From NCBI RefSeq assembly GCF_000304475.1, contig NC_018940.1, positions 372,001 through 436,000 of the forward strand: a DNA stretch of 64,000 bases. The letters run 5' to 3'. Under the pieces are notes generated by a model. That model was not told the DNA's origin. It made no database searches and saw only the letters and a list, made by a program, of their open reading frames with translations. This DNA is from Kazachstania africana CBS 2517 (taxonomy: Eukaryota; Ascomycota; Saccharomycetes; Saccharomycetales; Saccharomycetaceae). Positions 20,001-29,198 of the stretch are shown here, one piece after another; position 1 is the stretch's first letter; every line of letters begins with the position of its first letter. Both the position numbers and the translations under genes were made by a program.

Positions 20001-20486
20001 TTAATCAATATATATACCTACATAACAAGTTTCTAACAATCTTTCCATATTAACCCATGGATGATATTTATTGAAAATGGCGGTCATGTCCACATTTTTT
20101 TTACAATTATTGAGTATAATTTCAATACCACCAGGATGATACTCCAAATAACGTGAAAGACTGTAGACTTTACCTTTATAAACACCCCAGAAATCCTCTT
20201 TTGATATTTGATGCCTCTGTAATATCTTCTTATTTATATTTATAGAAGGATTTCTTATTCTAAACAGTGGCACTCCATTTTCAATTAACCTCATCTGCTG
20301 ATGTCCATTTATTCTTTGGAATTCAGAATCGACAAGCAATTCATTCACTCCAGTAATCAGCTCACCTCTACTACCTTTGGTCTGCACCAGGTTATTCCAA
20401 TCCAGTTGACTGTACCCGGGCTTAAGTCTCACGCCTCTTCTACTGGGTGCAATCGGCTTGCTTACATTCAACCGGTTACTCTGCAT
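20001..20486 (-). CDS. IRC21: Irc21, cytochrome b5-domain protein
   Basis: Protein of uncertain role; S. cerevisiae mutants show altered recombination foci and drug responses. It is 161 residues (yeast 201), so the N-terminus is shorter. The C-terminal half is a cytochrome b5-type heme domain with the axial motif HPGG at residues 117-120 and a second histidine at 142 (KYHPW). The stretch GVYKGKVYSLSRYLEYHPGG is typical of the family. No membrane span is seen. The start at 20486 is the only ATG upstream of the conserved part. Confidence 0.9.
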   Translation of the reverse strand: MQSNRLNVSKPIAPSRRGVRLKPGYSQLDWNNLVQTKGSRGELITGVNELLVDSEFQRINGHQQMRLIENGVPLFRIRNPSININKKILQRHQISKEDFWGVYKGKVYSLSRYLEYHPGGIEIILNNCKKNVDMTAIFNKYHPWVNMERLLETCYVGIYID

Positions 20487-20694
20487 ACGATATTAATACT
20501 AACGATTTACGATCTGCCCAACTGAATTGATAAAAATCTTTGAAAGAGATGAGACATATAAATAGACGAGAGAAAGATCAAAAAAAAAAACAACTTTCAC
20601 TCTTTACGTTTTTGCTTGTCTTTCAAGATTTCACTTTCATTAAATTTCTATGTACAGTTATATTTATCAGATGTATATGGCGATTAGTAATTAA

Positions 20695-21135
20695 TTAATC
20701 AAAAAAATCATCTTCATCATCGCTATCGTTAGATTTGATGTTACGATTATCGTTATCAAATTCCAGATTGTTATGATCTTTTCTGTTGAAAATGATTTTA
20801 TTGCTTTGATTTCTTTGATCACTTTGTGATATATTATTTAGAATTGATACAATTTCATTTTCGCTAACTTTATGGCGTAATTGACCTGAACCTATAAGTT
20901 GTTTTAAGTAAGATTCCACGGCCAAGGCTCTGTCCGGCTTCACAAGGGCAACTCTTTGTAATCTTTCCATAGCGTTAGATTCTAAAAATGGCACCAATGA
21001 AGAACCGATGGATTCAGCACTACTTCTTGAATTTTCAGTACGACTGCCACTACCACCGTTAGTACTGCTACTACCGCCACCGTTTTTAAGCTGTTGTAAT
21101 CTAGCTTCTCTTAAAGCCTGTAATTCAGCATCCAT
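20695..21135 (-). CDS. SDD2: Sdd2 (YMR074C), PDCD5/TFAR19 family protein
   Basis: Small conserved protein of the PDCD5 family with a three-helix core that binds nucleic acid; its yeast role is poorly known. The 146 residues match yeast (145). It starts MDAELQALREARLQQL, the family hallmark, followed by a Ser/Gly/Asn linker. The core ERLQRVALVKPDRALAVESYL and VSENEIVSILNNIS come next, and the tail is acidic (DSDDEDDFFD). It is transcribed divergently from RCO1, which starts 275 bases away. Confidence 0.94.
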   Translation of the reverse strand: MDAELQALREARLQQLKNGGGSSSTNGGSGSRTENSRSSAESIGSSLVPFLESNAMERLQRVALVKPDRALAVESYLKQLIGSGQLRHKVSENEIVSILNNISQSDQRNQSNKIIFNRKDHNNLEFDNDNRNIKSNDSDDEDDFFD

Positions 21136-21410
21136 CTCTCACTAATCCCGTTCTCTTTCTGCAACTCAGCCACTTGAACCAACAACACAAGACGTTGTAC
21201 AATGTAATCTTCCTTTCTGATCCATAATTCATCAATTAATATGCAGTTCAAATTTTCGATATAACTGACAAGATACGCGGTAAACGTTTAGAATGATTTT
21301 ACGGGTATATCTGAAATTTTTTTTCTTAGTAGTTGAATCAAGTCAAACCATATAAAATACAGCACATAGATATAGAAGGGTTTTTAGCCTATTACACGTA
21401 CATAGAAGTC

Positions 21411-23471
21411 ATGAGCAAGCCCAATCCATCCCCCTCGGCAACTGTTATGACCCCTTCTTCAAGTTCCCAGTCGTTAAGAGGGCGCCCTAAGAGATCTTCA
21501 TCCCAAAATATCGATTACAATTTGAAAAAGATAAGGAAGATTATAACTAGTGATTATGACGAGCCAACACCCAAATTGAATAACAACAGTACGGAAAATA
21601 AGCAATTTGAGAACTCAGTCGATGCCAACAATGACATTTTGAATGTGGCAACAGGTCTCCCATTGAATAAAGGGCCCACAGACAAAATTAAAAAGGAAAG
21701 ATTATGGAATTTTAAAAGAATAACTTCTAGTGTTACTAATGGCGATAACAGTAACAATAAATTTGGTATACTTATGACAAAGCAGGAACAAGATAAAGAC
21801 TATGACAATAACGATGATTCCTTTGCAAGCAGCATTGAAGCACGACTGTATATACCAAATTTGAAAACCAAGGAATCTAAAAATTTAGTCAAACCAAGTA
21901 ATATGAGGCAAACAGACAAATTGCAGGATGGTCATGAGATCCCAAATGATATAACAATTGATAACTCTAATAAACCAATTTCTAAAAATATACATATCAA
22001 ATTTAAAGAGTCAAATTTAAATGAAATGAAGAAAAGATTATTGGCAACTTCTAATAGCACCCTTGACGCTCCAAAATCGATTAGAACAACAGAAGAAGAA
22101 GAAGAAGAAGAAGAAGAGAACAGTGATGCTGATAACATACCCGACTTTGATAATGACGATTTTTGTTCCGCATGTTTACAAACTGGTTCGTTCCTGTGTT
22201 GCGATACGTGTCCAAGATCTTTCCACTTTCTATGTTTAGATCCACCAATAGACCCTAATCATTTACCCGAAGGTGACTGGTCGTGTCCAAGCTGTACTTT
22301 CAACTCAAAGTACCAGGTCAAGCCACATAATACCAATCATAATAACAGTAACACTAATACCCACTTAAACGCAAAATTGGTGAAACAAGACGAATTAAAC
22401 TTCTTGAATGATCTTTATTCCAAGCATAGTACAAATCTATTTGGCAAACTCTTATTTCAATCAGAGAGCTTTAATCCAAAGCAATTTTCCCTACCGAACT
22501 CCATAAGGTCAATTTTCAAATCAACTAAATCTGACGAAAAGGGCAATTATATCGATTCCAATCTCCTGAAACTGCCACTTTCCAATAAGCAATTGTACGA
22601 ATCTGCATATGGTCAGAGTGTAACCAAATTAGACTCTTATTATCCTGAAAATCATTATGATGAAAACAATAATTTGCTAATCTGTTATAAATGTAAGACA
22701 ACAAAATTGGGAACATGGGACAATCCAGGTTCCTCACGACTGTTGATCAAATGTGATTACTGCAATACACCGTGGCACCTCGACTGTGTCCCAAATGTAC
22801 CAAGGGCATCCTTAAAAAATTTAGGTAACAAATGGAAATGTCCTCTACATGCATCTACAACTAATGATAGAAATAGGAATTTGAGCAATCAAGATAATGA
22901 ATTCAATGCTCTGCAATCGTGTCATTTTGAAAATGACGGTAATATCGAAGTTCAGTTACTAGATGAAATCACTTCAATCAGCAAGACTGTAGTGAATGAT
23001 TTTGAAAATGACAAATTGCCCATTTTAAATGAAAATTCTATTAAATTGGATTTTTTAAATAAAATATTCAATTATAAACAGATTCAAAAGATCCATGATT
23101 TTAATTTACAAAAAAATCTAATCGATAAATTAACTAATATTCAAAAGCATAATGGTTCAAGAAATGAGGATACAAAGAACGCCGTGAATATTAATGATTT
23201 ATGTCATTTACTTTATTTCAAAATTAGTAATGATCAAAACAGAGAAATGAGAAAGCTGTGGGATTTTAGTGAATTATGTAATCTTGCAGGCAATGAACTA
23301 AAAACCGAGAAGCCAGCCCTAAAAAGTCAAGAATTTAACAAGAAGATGAGTGAAAATGTTTTATTAGAGTCAAATGAGCTGAGCCAATTGTTGTTGATTA
23401 AGCATCTAATTCAATCAAAGCCAAAAGATGAAGTCATTAAATTTTTTAATTTAGATGACGAACATTCATAA
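21411..23471 (+). CDS. RCO1: Rco1, PHD-finger subunit of the Rpd3S deacetylase
   Basis: Subunit of the Rpd3S histone deacetylase complex, which with Eaf3 reads H3K36 methylation and suppresses cryptic transcription inside genes. I start it at the ATG at 21411, giving 686 residues (yeast 684). The frame is open from a TTG at 21333 but that extension is not needed. PHD1 lies at about residues 249-303 (CSACLQTGSFLCCDTCPRS and onward). It is preceded by a run of eight or more Glu residues encoded by a GAA repeat. PHD2 is at about 423-487 (CYKCKTTKLGTWDN, then CDYCNTPWHLDC). It is convergent with PDS5, 66 bases apart, as in yeast. Confidence 0.95.
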   Translation: MSKPNPSPSATVMTPSSSSQSLRGRPKRSSSQNIDYNLKKIRKIITSDYDEPTPKLNNNSTENKQFENSVDANNDILNVATGLPLNKGPTDKIKKERLWNFKRITSSVTNGDNSNNKFGILMTKQEQDKDYDNNDDSFASSIEARLYIPNLKTKESKNLVKPSNMRQTDKLQDGHEIPNDITIDNSNKPISKNIHIKFKESNLNEMKKRLLATSNSTLDAPKSIRTTEEEEEEEEENSDADNIPDFDNDDFCSACLQTGSFLCCDTCPRSFHFLCLDPPIDPNHLPEGDWSCPSCTFNSKYQVKPHNTNHNNSNTNTHLNAKLVKQDELNFLNDLYSKHSTNLFGKLLFQSESFNPKQFSLPNSIRSIFKSTKSDEKGNYIDSNLLKLPLSNKQLYESAYGQSVTKLDSYYPENHYDENNNLLICYKCKTTKLGTWDNPGSSRLLIKCDYCNTPWHLDCVPNVPRASLKNLGNKWKCPLHASTTNDRNRNLSNQDNEFNALQSCHFENDGNIEVQLLDEITSISKTVVNDFENDKLPILNENSIKLDFLNKIFNYKQIQKIHDFNLQKNLIDKLTNIQKHNGSRNEDTKNAVNINDLCHLLYFKISNDQNREMRKLWDFSELCNLAGNELKTEKPALKSQEFNKKMSENVLLESNELSQLLLIKHLIQSKPKDEVIKFFNLDDEHS
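22090..22118 (+). repeat. GAA microsatellite inside RCO1
   Basis: Run of GAA codons encoding the poly-Glu stretch just before PHD1; likely to vary in length between strains. Confidence 0.85.
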
Positions 23472-23537
23472 TTTAGTCTCAAGCAAAATACATTATATCA
23501 TATACGTTTATATATTTATTTTTTTTTCAATTCTTTG

Positions 23538-26500
23538 TCAAAACATATCATCTTCCTCATCCTCCTCATCCTCATTGTAGTCTACATTTTTTCTCTCCCT
23601 CAAATTCTTTTTCAATGCACTCTCATATGATGAACCTCTAAGCTTCTTTGATTTTGGAATATATTCATCGTTATTTTCTTTATCAACCTCAGTATTATCT
23701 TCTCCATCGCTTATATCGTCACGACACTCTCTCTTCCGTTTCTTTGAGCCAACTGTACCATACTCGTGTGCGAGTAGCTTTTTTTGGGCCTTTTGTCTCT
23801 GTGTTTGAGACGCATAGATGATTTTGCCTACCTTATGCTTTATGTTATTGGACAATTTTTCGTTTATTTTAGGATTATTCAGATATGTCTTAAATGTAGA
23901 TTGCGCTTGTTTGGCAGAGTTAAATGGTTTGAACAGATCACTTGGTAAATTCAATTTACCAGGATAAGCGGTATGCTGCCAACCCTTCTTGCTCTTAAGT
24001 TGGAGAAGAATCATCTGTGATAACTCTCCGATAATGTACATTTTTTCACTATTATTAGTGGTATCAGCAGCATTTTTAGTAGTGGAGTCGTTTGTCTCAT
24101 TTACCTCGCCTTCTTCTTCCTTTATTTTATCCTGATAATTTTTAATTCTTTCAGACAAATAGTATAATAAACTGAAGTTTTCTTGGTTAGCAATCGAATC
24201 AAAGTAAAAAATCAAATAATCGATCGCCGTCGTTAATGAATGTAAATATTCTTCTTCATTTTCCTCATCCGAGGAGTTAAGCACGATATCTGGATGATGA
24301 GCTATACCATGTATTAGTCTTGGTAATACCCTTTCGAAAATTGTACCTTTCTTGAATGATGATTTATTGAATGTATAGTTTATCCACGTCTTTATTGACA
24401 TTTTCAGTTCAACCTCCGGTTCATAGGCAGTGAAAAAAATAAGAAGCAAGAATTTGATCGATATTAACTCCGAACTAATGTAATCTTTTAATTTATCAAT
24501 AAAGGTTTTTCTCGCATTCATTGATTCATCTTCCACTAAATTAATTAATTTTATGATGTCACTCGATTTTATGAACTCATTAAGATTTGAATTCTTAGCT
24601 ATTTTCAAAATTTGTAAACCAGCCATTAATCTCAACCTCTCTTGATAAATATTTGGAGTTGGATAGTTCTTTTCGTCAGATTCAGGGATTAATTCACCAC
24701 CGCTAGCAATTAGGTAGAAGAATAACTTTACTGTCTTCTCAGTAAATGCCTTAGCTAGTTTATTTTCCAGTACATCAGGAGCAATTGACCTCAGCTTGTT
24801 GGTAAACAGTTTTAAAACGTTGATCTTGCAATTTAGTGCCAAAAATGTATTTGTACTGTAGTTCTCATCAATTAAAGAGTAAGTATCTTTTGCTTCCTCC
24901 TCTTGTTCGTTGAAAATGTCATTCCCCACCACGTCGTTAGCCAACAAAACCTCTTTTATCAAATAACTTACAATATCAGTAGACTCTTTGTCGAGGATTT
25001 CAGGTTGAAATCTGAAAATCTCCATCAATACCACAATGTGTGACGAAAAATTCTCAGAAGTTTTCTTGTTCAATGGTAATATTAGATTTTTTATAGTACT
25101 CAAGTATTTTTTAGAATTTGGAGATAACAATATGATTTTGATTGCATACTTACAGGTAGTTAAGTTAGCAGATGTAGAAAAATCTTGTAATCTGGTAAAT
25201 AAAAACGTGTCATCAAAATCTAGTTGTTCTGGTAGGGTTTTCGTTATCTTATATAGGGTCCTTAAAGCTTCATTCAGCGGTAACGTTTCAGTCGTACTTT
25301 CTTCGCCATTTTCTGCATCGTTGAAGTCCTTGACAACATTTGTTAACGTCCTTATCTGATCTTTGAATAATGTAGCATTGACTTTTGAAATATTGTCCAA
25401 TAGTTTTCTCTTTAAGGCAACCTCATCGAAATTTAAAGTATTATTTGAACTTTTGGAGAAATCTAGTACTAACCCGATATTTGAAACGTTGTAAATTAAA
25501 GGTGATGCCCTATAGAGTAGGATAGTCAATTCGTTACATAAGTCCTTTGGCATAATTGTCGAAACTGAAGGTATGTCATAATTTCTGAATAGCGCCGGAT
25601 CCCGTAGTTTTTTCGTGAGTTCGTTAAAACTGTTTCTCAATATGGGTATCGTTGTGTCATTAGAGATACATATTTTAATCAGGTAAAAAATTCTCTTATC
25701 ATTCAATTCTTTCAAAATATTTAAGGATTCTGTCGTTTTATTAGGGTCAGCCATGCCTGCCGATAACCATTCGACTGTTTTACGATATTTGACCATAGTA
25801 TCTTCGTTAAAGTTGGTGGACGCTTCCTTGTTCAAATCTTCACTAAATTGAACGAATTTTGATAATGCGATCGACATTTTTAACTGTCTCTTATTGAAAG
25901 CAAAAAAGGAGGAATATGCTTTATTATCAAAGTGAGACATTATTGTTAGCATGCGGCCGACTCTTTGCTTATTATCTAGATTAAATGGGAGGAATAAATC
26001 TTCAAAAATAATCCTATCAACTTGGGAATTGATATTAGGATCATTGATATAATAAAGATTGAATACAGCTGCTGGAAATGTATCCACAATTTCCCAAATC
26101 GATTTATTAGCAGACGTTCTTTCGATCTTATCAATCGATTGGGAGTAAAATTTAGCTACTGCTGCTATACACACTTCTCTTACTTCCCTATTCCTTTCTC
26201 TTGTTAAATGTAATAACGATGCAAATATGGCAGGCTCTTTGACAGATTTCCAAATATCTTGCACAGAAACTTCATTGAAAACGTCAACTGACAGTCTACG
26301 AACCCGGTAATCAGCGTCAATAAAAGTTTTACAAAGCGCTTTATTGATTTCTGGGCTTATATCATCTCTAGCACGTAAAATGGCTGGTATCATTTCGATC
26401 CACTGTATTCTAACTTCAGGACTTATATCTGCAATTTTTGATATCCAGCTCTGAAATGTGTCTGGATGGGTAGTAACAAAATTTAGCTCTGAATCAACGC

Positions 26501-27446
26501 TTATTAGTTGCCCTACCAATTTTGTAGCCAATCTTCTTATTATTTCATTTGGAGACGATAATTCATGGTAGATAAAACCAAGTACGGACGCAACAAGCTC
26601 GGGAACGGTTCCCCATAGTCTAAGAGTTAGTTTATGTAATTTTTCTATTGTTCTTGTCATTTTATTTTTAGAATCATATGAATTTGCATTTTCTTCATCA
26701 CTTGTAACTTGATAAAAGATCTCAGAGTAATATTTAGTCAAGTGTCTGCTCATCCTAGTTGAATATTGATCGCAAAGGATCAAACTGATTTCATAACCGC
26801 AATTTGATACAGTAACTAGCCCTTTGGGGATTTCTTCTGGATTATACGTTAAAAATTTATTAAAGATTAATTTTGATACCGATAGTGGTAAGGTATCAAA
26901 TTCGGAAATTATTTCTCCAAGAACGCCAGAAATTACTCCGTATAGTTTAGGTTGGAATGTTTTATTATCGTCATAAAATATTTGGAACAGCTCCTCCAGT
27001 AATCTGCTTGAATTCGGTAAATCAGTGATTAAAACGATCGATCTATATTCTAGTAGCTTCGTAATCAAATATGTCTGTTGAACATAGTATCCGTTTTCCG
27101 GATATCCTAACTCTTCAAACTGTACAAGAAAGAGTTTTACGATATCTGTTAACTGGCTATCAGTGTATGGTGCATCCGGTGCATACAATCTTAGAATATC
27201 ACTGAGACAACAACCAACAAATGCTCTGATACCATTATCTTTGTGTTTGAGTAGCTTCTTGCTTGATAGATCTGTTCGATATTGCTCTAAAGATTTCAAA
27301 TTAACATTATCCTGGACCAAGGTGGAAAGCTCCTCATGTAAGCTTGAAAGCCGTGATAGTAGCTCAGTAGTTGCAATTAGATTGTCTGCGGTTGAGATAA
27401 TTGACTTATTGAACTGAATATTGACTTTAGATTTTCTTTCAGCCAT
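23538..27446 (-). CDS. PDS5: Pds5, cohesin maintenance factor
   Basis: HEAT-repeat protein bound to the cohesin subunit Scc1/Mcd1. It maintains sister-chromatid cohesion and also aids cohesin release and Eco1-dependent acetylation. The 1302 residues are close to yeast (1277). The whole body is alpha-helical and HEAT-like, with recognisable stretches YLFFD-type APDAPYTDSQLTDIVKLF near residue 75 and the repeat ISPEVRIQWIEMIPAIL at about 340. The C-terminus is basic and then acidic (KKRKRE, then NEDEEDEEDDMF), as in yeast. Two MCB boxes lie just upstream, fitting G1/S expression. VPS20, the next gene in S. cerevisiae, is missing. Confidence 0.96.
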   Translation of the reverse strand: MAERKSKVNIQFNKSIISTADNLIATTELLSRLSSLHEELSTLVQDNVNLKSLEQYRTDLSSKKLLKHKDNGIRAFVGCCLSDILRLYAPDAPYTDSQLTDIVKLFLVQFEELGYPENGYYVQQTYLITKLLEYRSIVLITDLPNSSRLLEELFQIFYDDNKTFQPKLYGVISGVLGEIISEFDTLPLSVSKLIFNKFLTYNPEEIPKGLVTVSNCGYEISLILCDQYSTRMSRHLTKYYSEIFYQVTSDEENANSYDSKNKMTRTIEKLHKLTLRLWGTVPELVASVLGFIYHELSSPNEIIRRLATKLVGQLISVDSELNFVTTHPDTFQSWISKIADISPEVRIQWIEMIPAILRARDDISPEINKALCKTFIDADYRVRRLSVDVFNEVSVQDIWKSVKEPAIFASLLHLTRERNREVREVCIAAVAKFYSQSIDKIERTSANKSIWEIVDTFPAAVFNLYYINDPNINSQVDRIIFEDLFLPFNLDNKQRVGRMLTIMSHFDNKAYSSFFAFNKRQLKMSIALSKFVQFSEDLNKEASTNFNEDTMVKYRKTVEWLSAGMADPNKTTESLNILKELNDKRIFYLIKICISNDTTIPILRNSFNELTKKLRDPALFRNYDIPSVSTIMPKDLCNELTILLYRASPLIYNVSNIGLVLDFSKSSNNTLNFDEVALKRKLLDNISKVNATLFKDQIRTLTNVVKDFNDAENGEESTTETLPLNEALRTLYKITKTLPEQLDFDDTFLFTRLQDFSTSANLTTCKYAIKIILLSPNSKKYLSTIKNLILPLNKKTSENFSSHIVVLMEIFRFQPEILDKESTDIVSYLIKEVLLANDVVGNDIFNEQEEEAKDTYSLIDENYSTNTFLALNCKINVLKLFTNKLRSIAPDVLENKLAKAFTEKTVKLFFYLIASGGELIPESDEKNYPTPNIYQERLRLMAGLQILKIAKNSNLNEFIKSSDIIKLINLVEDESMNARKTFIDKLKDYISSELISIKFLLLIFFTAYEPEVELKMSIKTWINYTFNKSSFKKGTIFERVLPRLIHGIAHHPDIVLNSSDEENEEEYLHSLTTAIDYLIFYFDSIANQENFSLLYYLSERIKNYQDKIKEEEGEVNETNDSTTKNAADTTNNSEKMYIIGELSQMILLQLKSKKGWQHTAYPGKLNLPSDLFKPFNSAKQAQSTFKTYLNNPKINEKLSNNIKHKVGKIIYASQTQRQKAQKKLLAHEYGTVGSKKRKRECRDDISDGEDNTEVDKENNDEYIPKSKKLRGSSYESALKKNLRERKNVDYNEDEEDEEDDMF

Positions 27447-28286
27447 GAAGATAAGCGGTTCGTTGTATTATTAGCGTGATAGTATATTTTTGCCTTTGGG
27501 TGGGTGTCTTGTAAACTGATTCTTTATATGCCTGAAACGCGTCACTTTTTTATTTCCCATTATTTGTCTTCCATCAAGATCGGGAAATTTATTTTACGCG
27601 TCTGTCACCAATGTTTATAGTGAAGCATATGAATGAGTGGAAGACCAATCTATTGGCTATTTAGATATTTCTAAATGGCTCAATGAGAATTACGTAGCCA
27701 CAAAAGATATAAATAGTTTATTCGGGTTTGTAGATTTTGTACTTCGATAAATTAGTTTTGGTTCATAAAACTGTCAGTCTGTCGCGGTTCATCAGGAAAA
27801 TCAAATAACTAAAGGGGCAAACGTGCATGGCACAAGAAGATATATATCTACGGACTACTGATACAAGTATTCGCCATTGATAAGAGCTGGAGTAGAGAGC
27901 ATGCTCGGCTTTTATTGTTACCAAGACAAGAACCCACAAAGTAGTCATCGAGTGGAGCATTCTTTGATGGCCTGTTATTTGATTATTAGACACCCAAGAT
28001 AATGTTATGGAGGTATTTTGAAACACCCTTGTTTGTCCTTTAATAGCGAAAAAGAGTACCCGACCGTACTTCCTCTTGCTTCTGGAAAGAGATGTGATGT
28101 CTTAATTTTTTCAAAAGCATGTTATATTTGAACAAATTTGACGACATAGGTTTACTATACGCCTACTAGTGAGCACGCATAGAATAGGAAATGATTTGAA
28201 GCAATTCAGCCACTACTTCACCAATAAAATAAAGCCCCGCTGTTGAGCTTCTTCTAACAAAAAAAATTGTAACCAAAAAGAAATAA
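27447..28286. other. PDS5 promoter and stretch up to tRNA-Val
   Basis: This holds two MCB boxes. The rest shows no gene, and no trace of VPS20, which occupies the PDS5-CTF18 interval in S. cerevisiae. An 87-codon minus-strand frame at 27763-28026 is not protein-like. Confidence 0.5.
27537..27601. promoter_or_regulatory. Two MCB boxes (ACGCGT), PDS5 promoter
   Basis: Exact ACGCGT at 27537-27542 and 27596-27601, about 90 and 150 bases upstream of the PDS5 ATG. ACGCGT is the MluI cell-cycle box bound by MBF (Mbp1-Swi6), which drives G1/S transcription of replication and cohesion genes. Two copies this close to a start are unlikely by chance in AT-rich DNA. Confidence 0.75.
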
Positions 28287-28360
28287 TGATTTCGCCCAGG
28301 ATCGAACTGGGGACGTTCTGCGTGTTAAGCAGATGCCATAACCAACTAGACCACGAAACC
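28287..28360 (-). tRNA. tRNA-Val (anticodon AAC)
   Basis: 74-base gene on the minus strand, with acceptor arms GGTTTCG and CGAAATC (with a G-T pair), anticodon loop TTAACAC giving AAC, T-arm CCCAGTTCGATCCTGGG and discriminator A. It matches the yeast tRNA-Val(AAC). No intron. It lies where VPS20 would be expected. Confidence 0.98.
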
Positions 28361-29198
28361 GTATTTTCTTGGTTTTTATTTTAAAAAAGTGTTACATATG
28401 TTCGCCATAGCTATACAAAGCATACCTGCCGTCAAGCGCACCAGTACATCACATATAATGGAATTCGCCAACTCTAAGTTGTACTCTAACTTTTTGGTAC
28501 AACTTGTTGCCCCCCTCAGTCAACTAGATCTCATAACCAACCCCATGATGCCTCTCATGACTGCTTGCAATACTAAGAATAACGGTGACCGTGCAAGGTC
28601 ACTCCAGGTATTAAATTCTGTACCTCAGAATATAACACGCCTTTCGGAAGCTAACATAAAGCGAAGGGCTCATAGTCATTTTCGCTGGGAAAAGTTGTCT
28701 CAAAGGGACAGTCCAGTTACCACATTTATACAAAGTCACAGACTAAGGGGTAATGACAAGTTAGATCCCATCCTTTACATATTTCTAAAATGAGTAAAGA
28801 AATTCGAAGTGTTGTTGAACACTCGGACAGTTTTTATCTACATAAATAGGCACTATCTTTACATTTGATAAACAATGAGCTGATCTGAAAACTTAAGCTT
28901 ACGAGCAACTTCCGTAGTTACCTCCATGATTGCTATGAGCGTCTGGTTAGGGTTAGTACTATTTCAAATAAGAGAGATCAAGTAGTAGCTTGAATAGAAG
29001 AATATAAAATTCATGTATAAATACGCTTGTATATATTTATATATCTTGCATGATTCCGTGAGCAACGTAGTAAATGTTTCACAGCCCAAGCACGGCATTC
29101 ATAGGTTAGAGTTCTGTAAACTTTTTTCCACAAAATATGTCTAGTAATGGTAAAAGATTACATAAGGATCGAATTTGAATATGATCCAATATTGCTCT
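28361..29198. other. Hairpin-rich non-coding stretch with a Tbf1-like site
   Basis: The part at 28400-28790 is visibly richer in G and C than other intergenic DNA. It contains several short perfect inverted repeats: 28476-28484 with 28497-28505 (9 pairs), 28585-28590 with 28597-28602, 28544-28548 with 28555-28559, 28606-28610 with 28621-28625, and 28660-28665 with 28681-28686. TTAGGGTTAG, the Tbf1 motif, lies at 28947-28956. A plus-strand frame from the ATG at 28398 to 28793 (131 codons) resembles nothing I know. Candidates are a structured RNA gene (minus strand, downstream of the Tbf1 site), a degraded LTR (it begins TGTTAC at 28390 and could end GAACA at about 28820), or plain spacer. Confidence 0.35.
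28947..28956. promoter_or_regulatory. Tbf1-like site (TTAGGGTTAG)
   Basis: Matches AACCCTAA on the minus strand, the motif bound by Tbf1, which in yeasts marks snoRNA and some other promoters. Motif match only. Confidence 0.5.

Noticed and set aside
20230..20245. Perfect match to the S. cerevisiae replication-origin core (ATTTATATTTA) inside IRC21
   Set aside because: Such matches are frequent in AT-rich DNA, origin motifs differ between yeasts, and this one is within coding sequence.
21333..21410. Longer RCO1 start at TTG
   Set aside because: The ATG at 21411 gives the expected length; there is no evidence for a non-ATG start.
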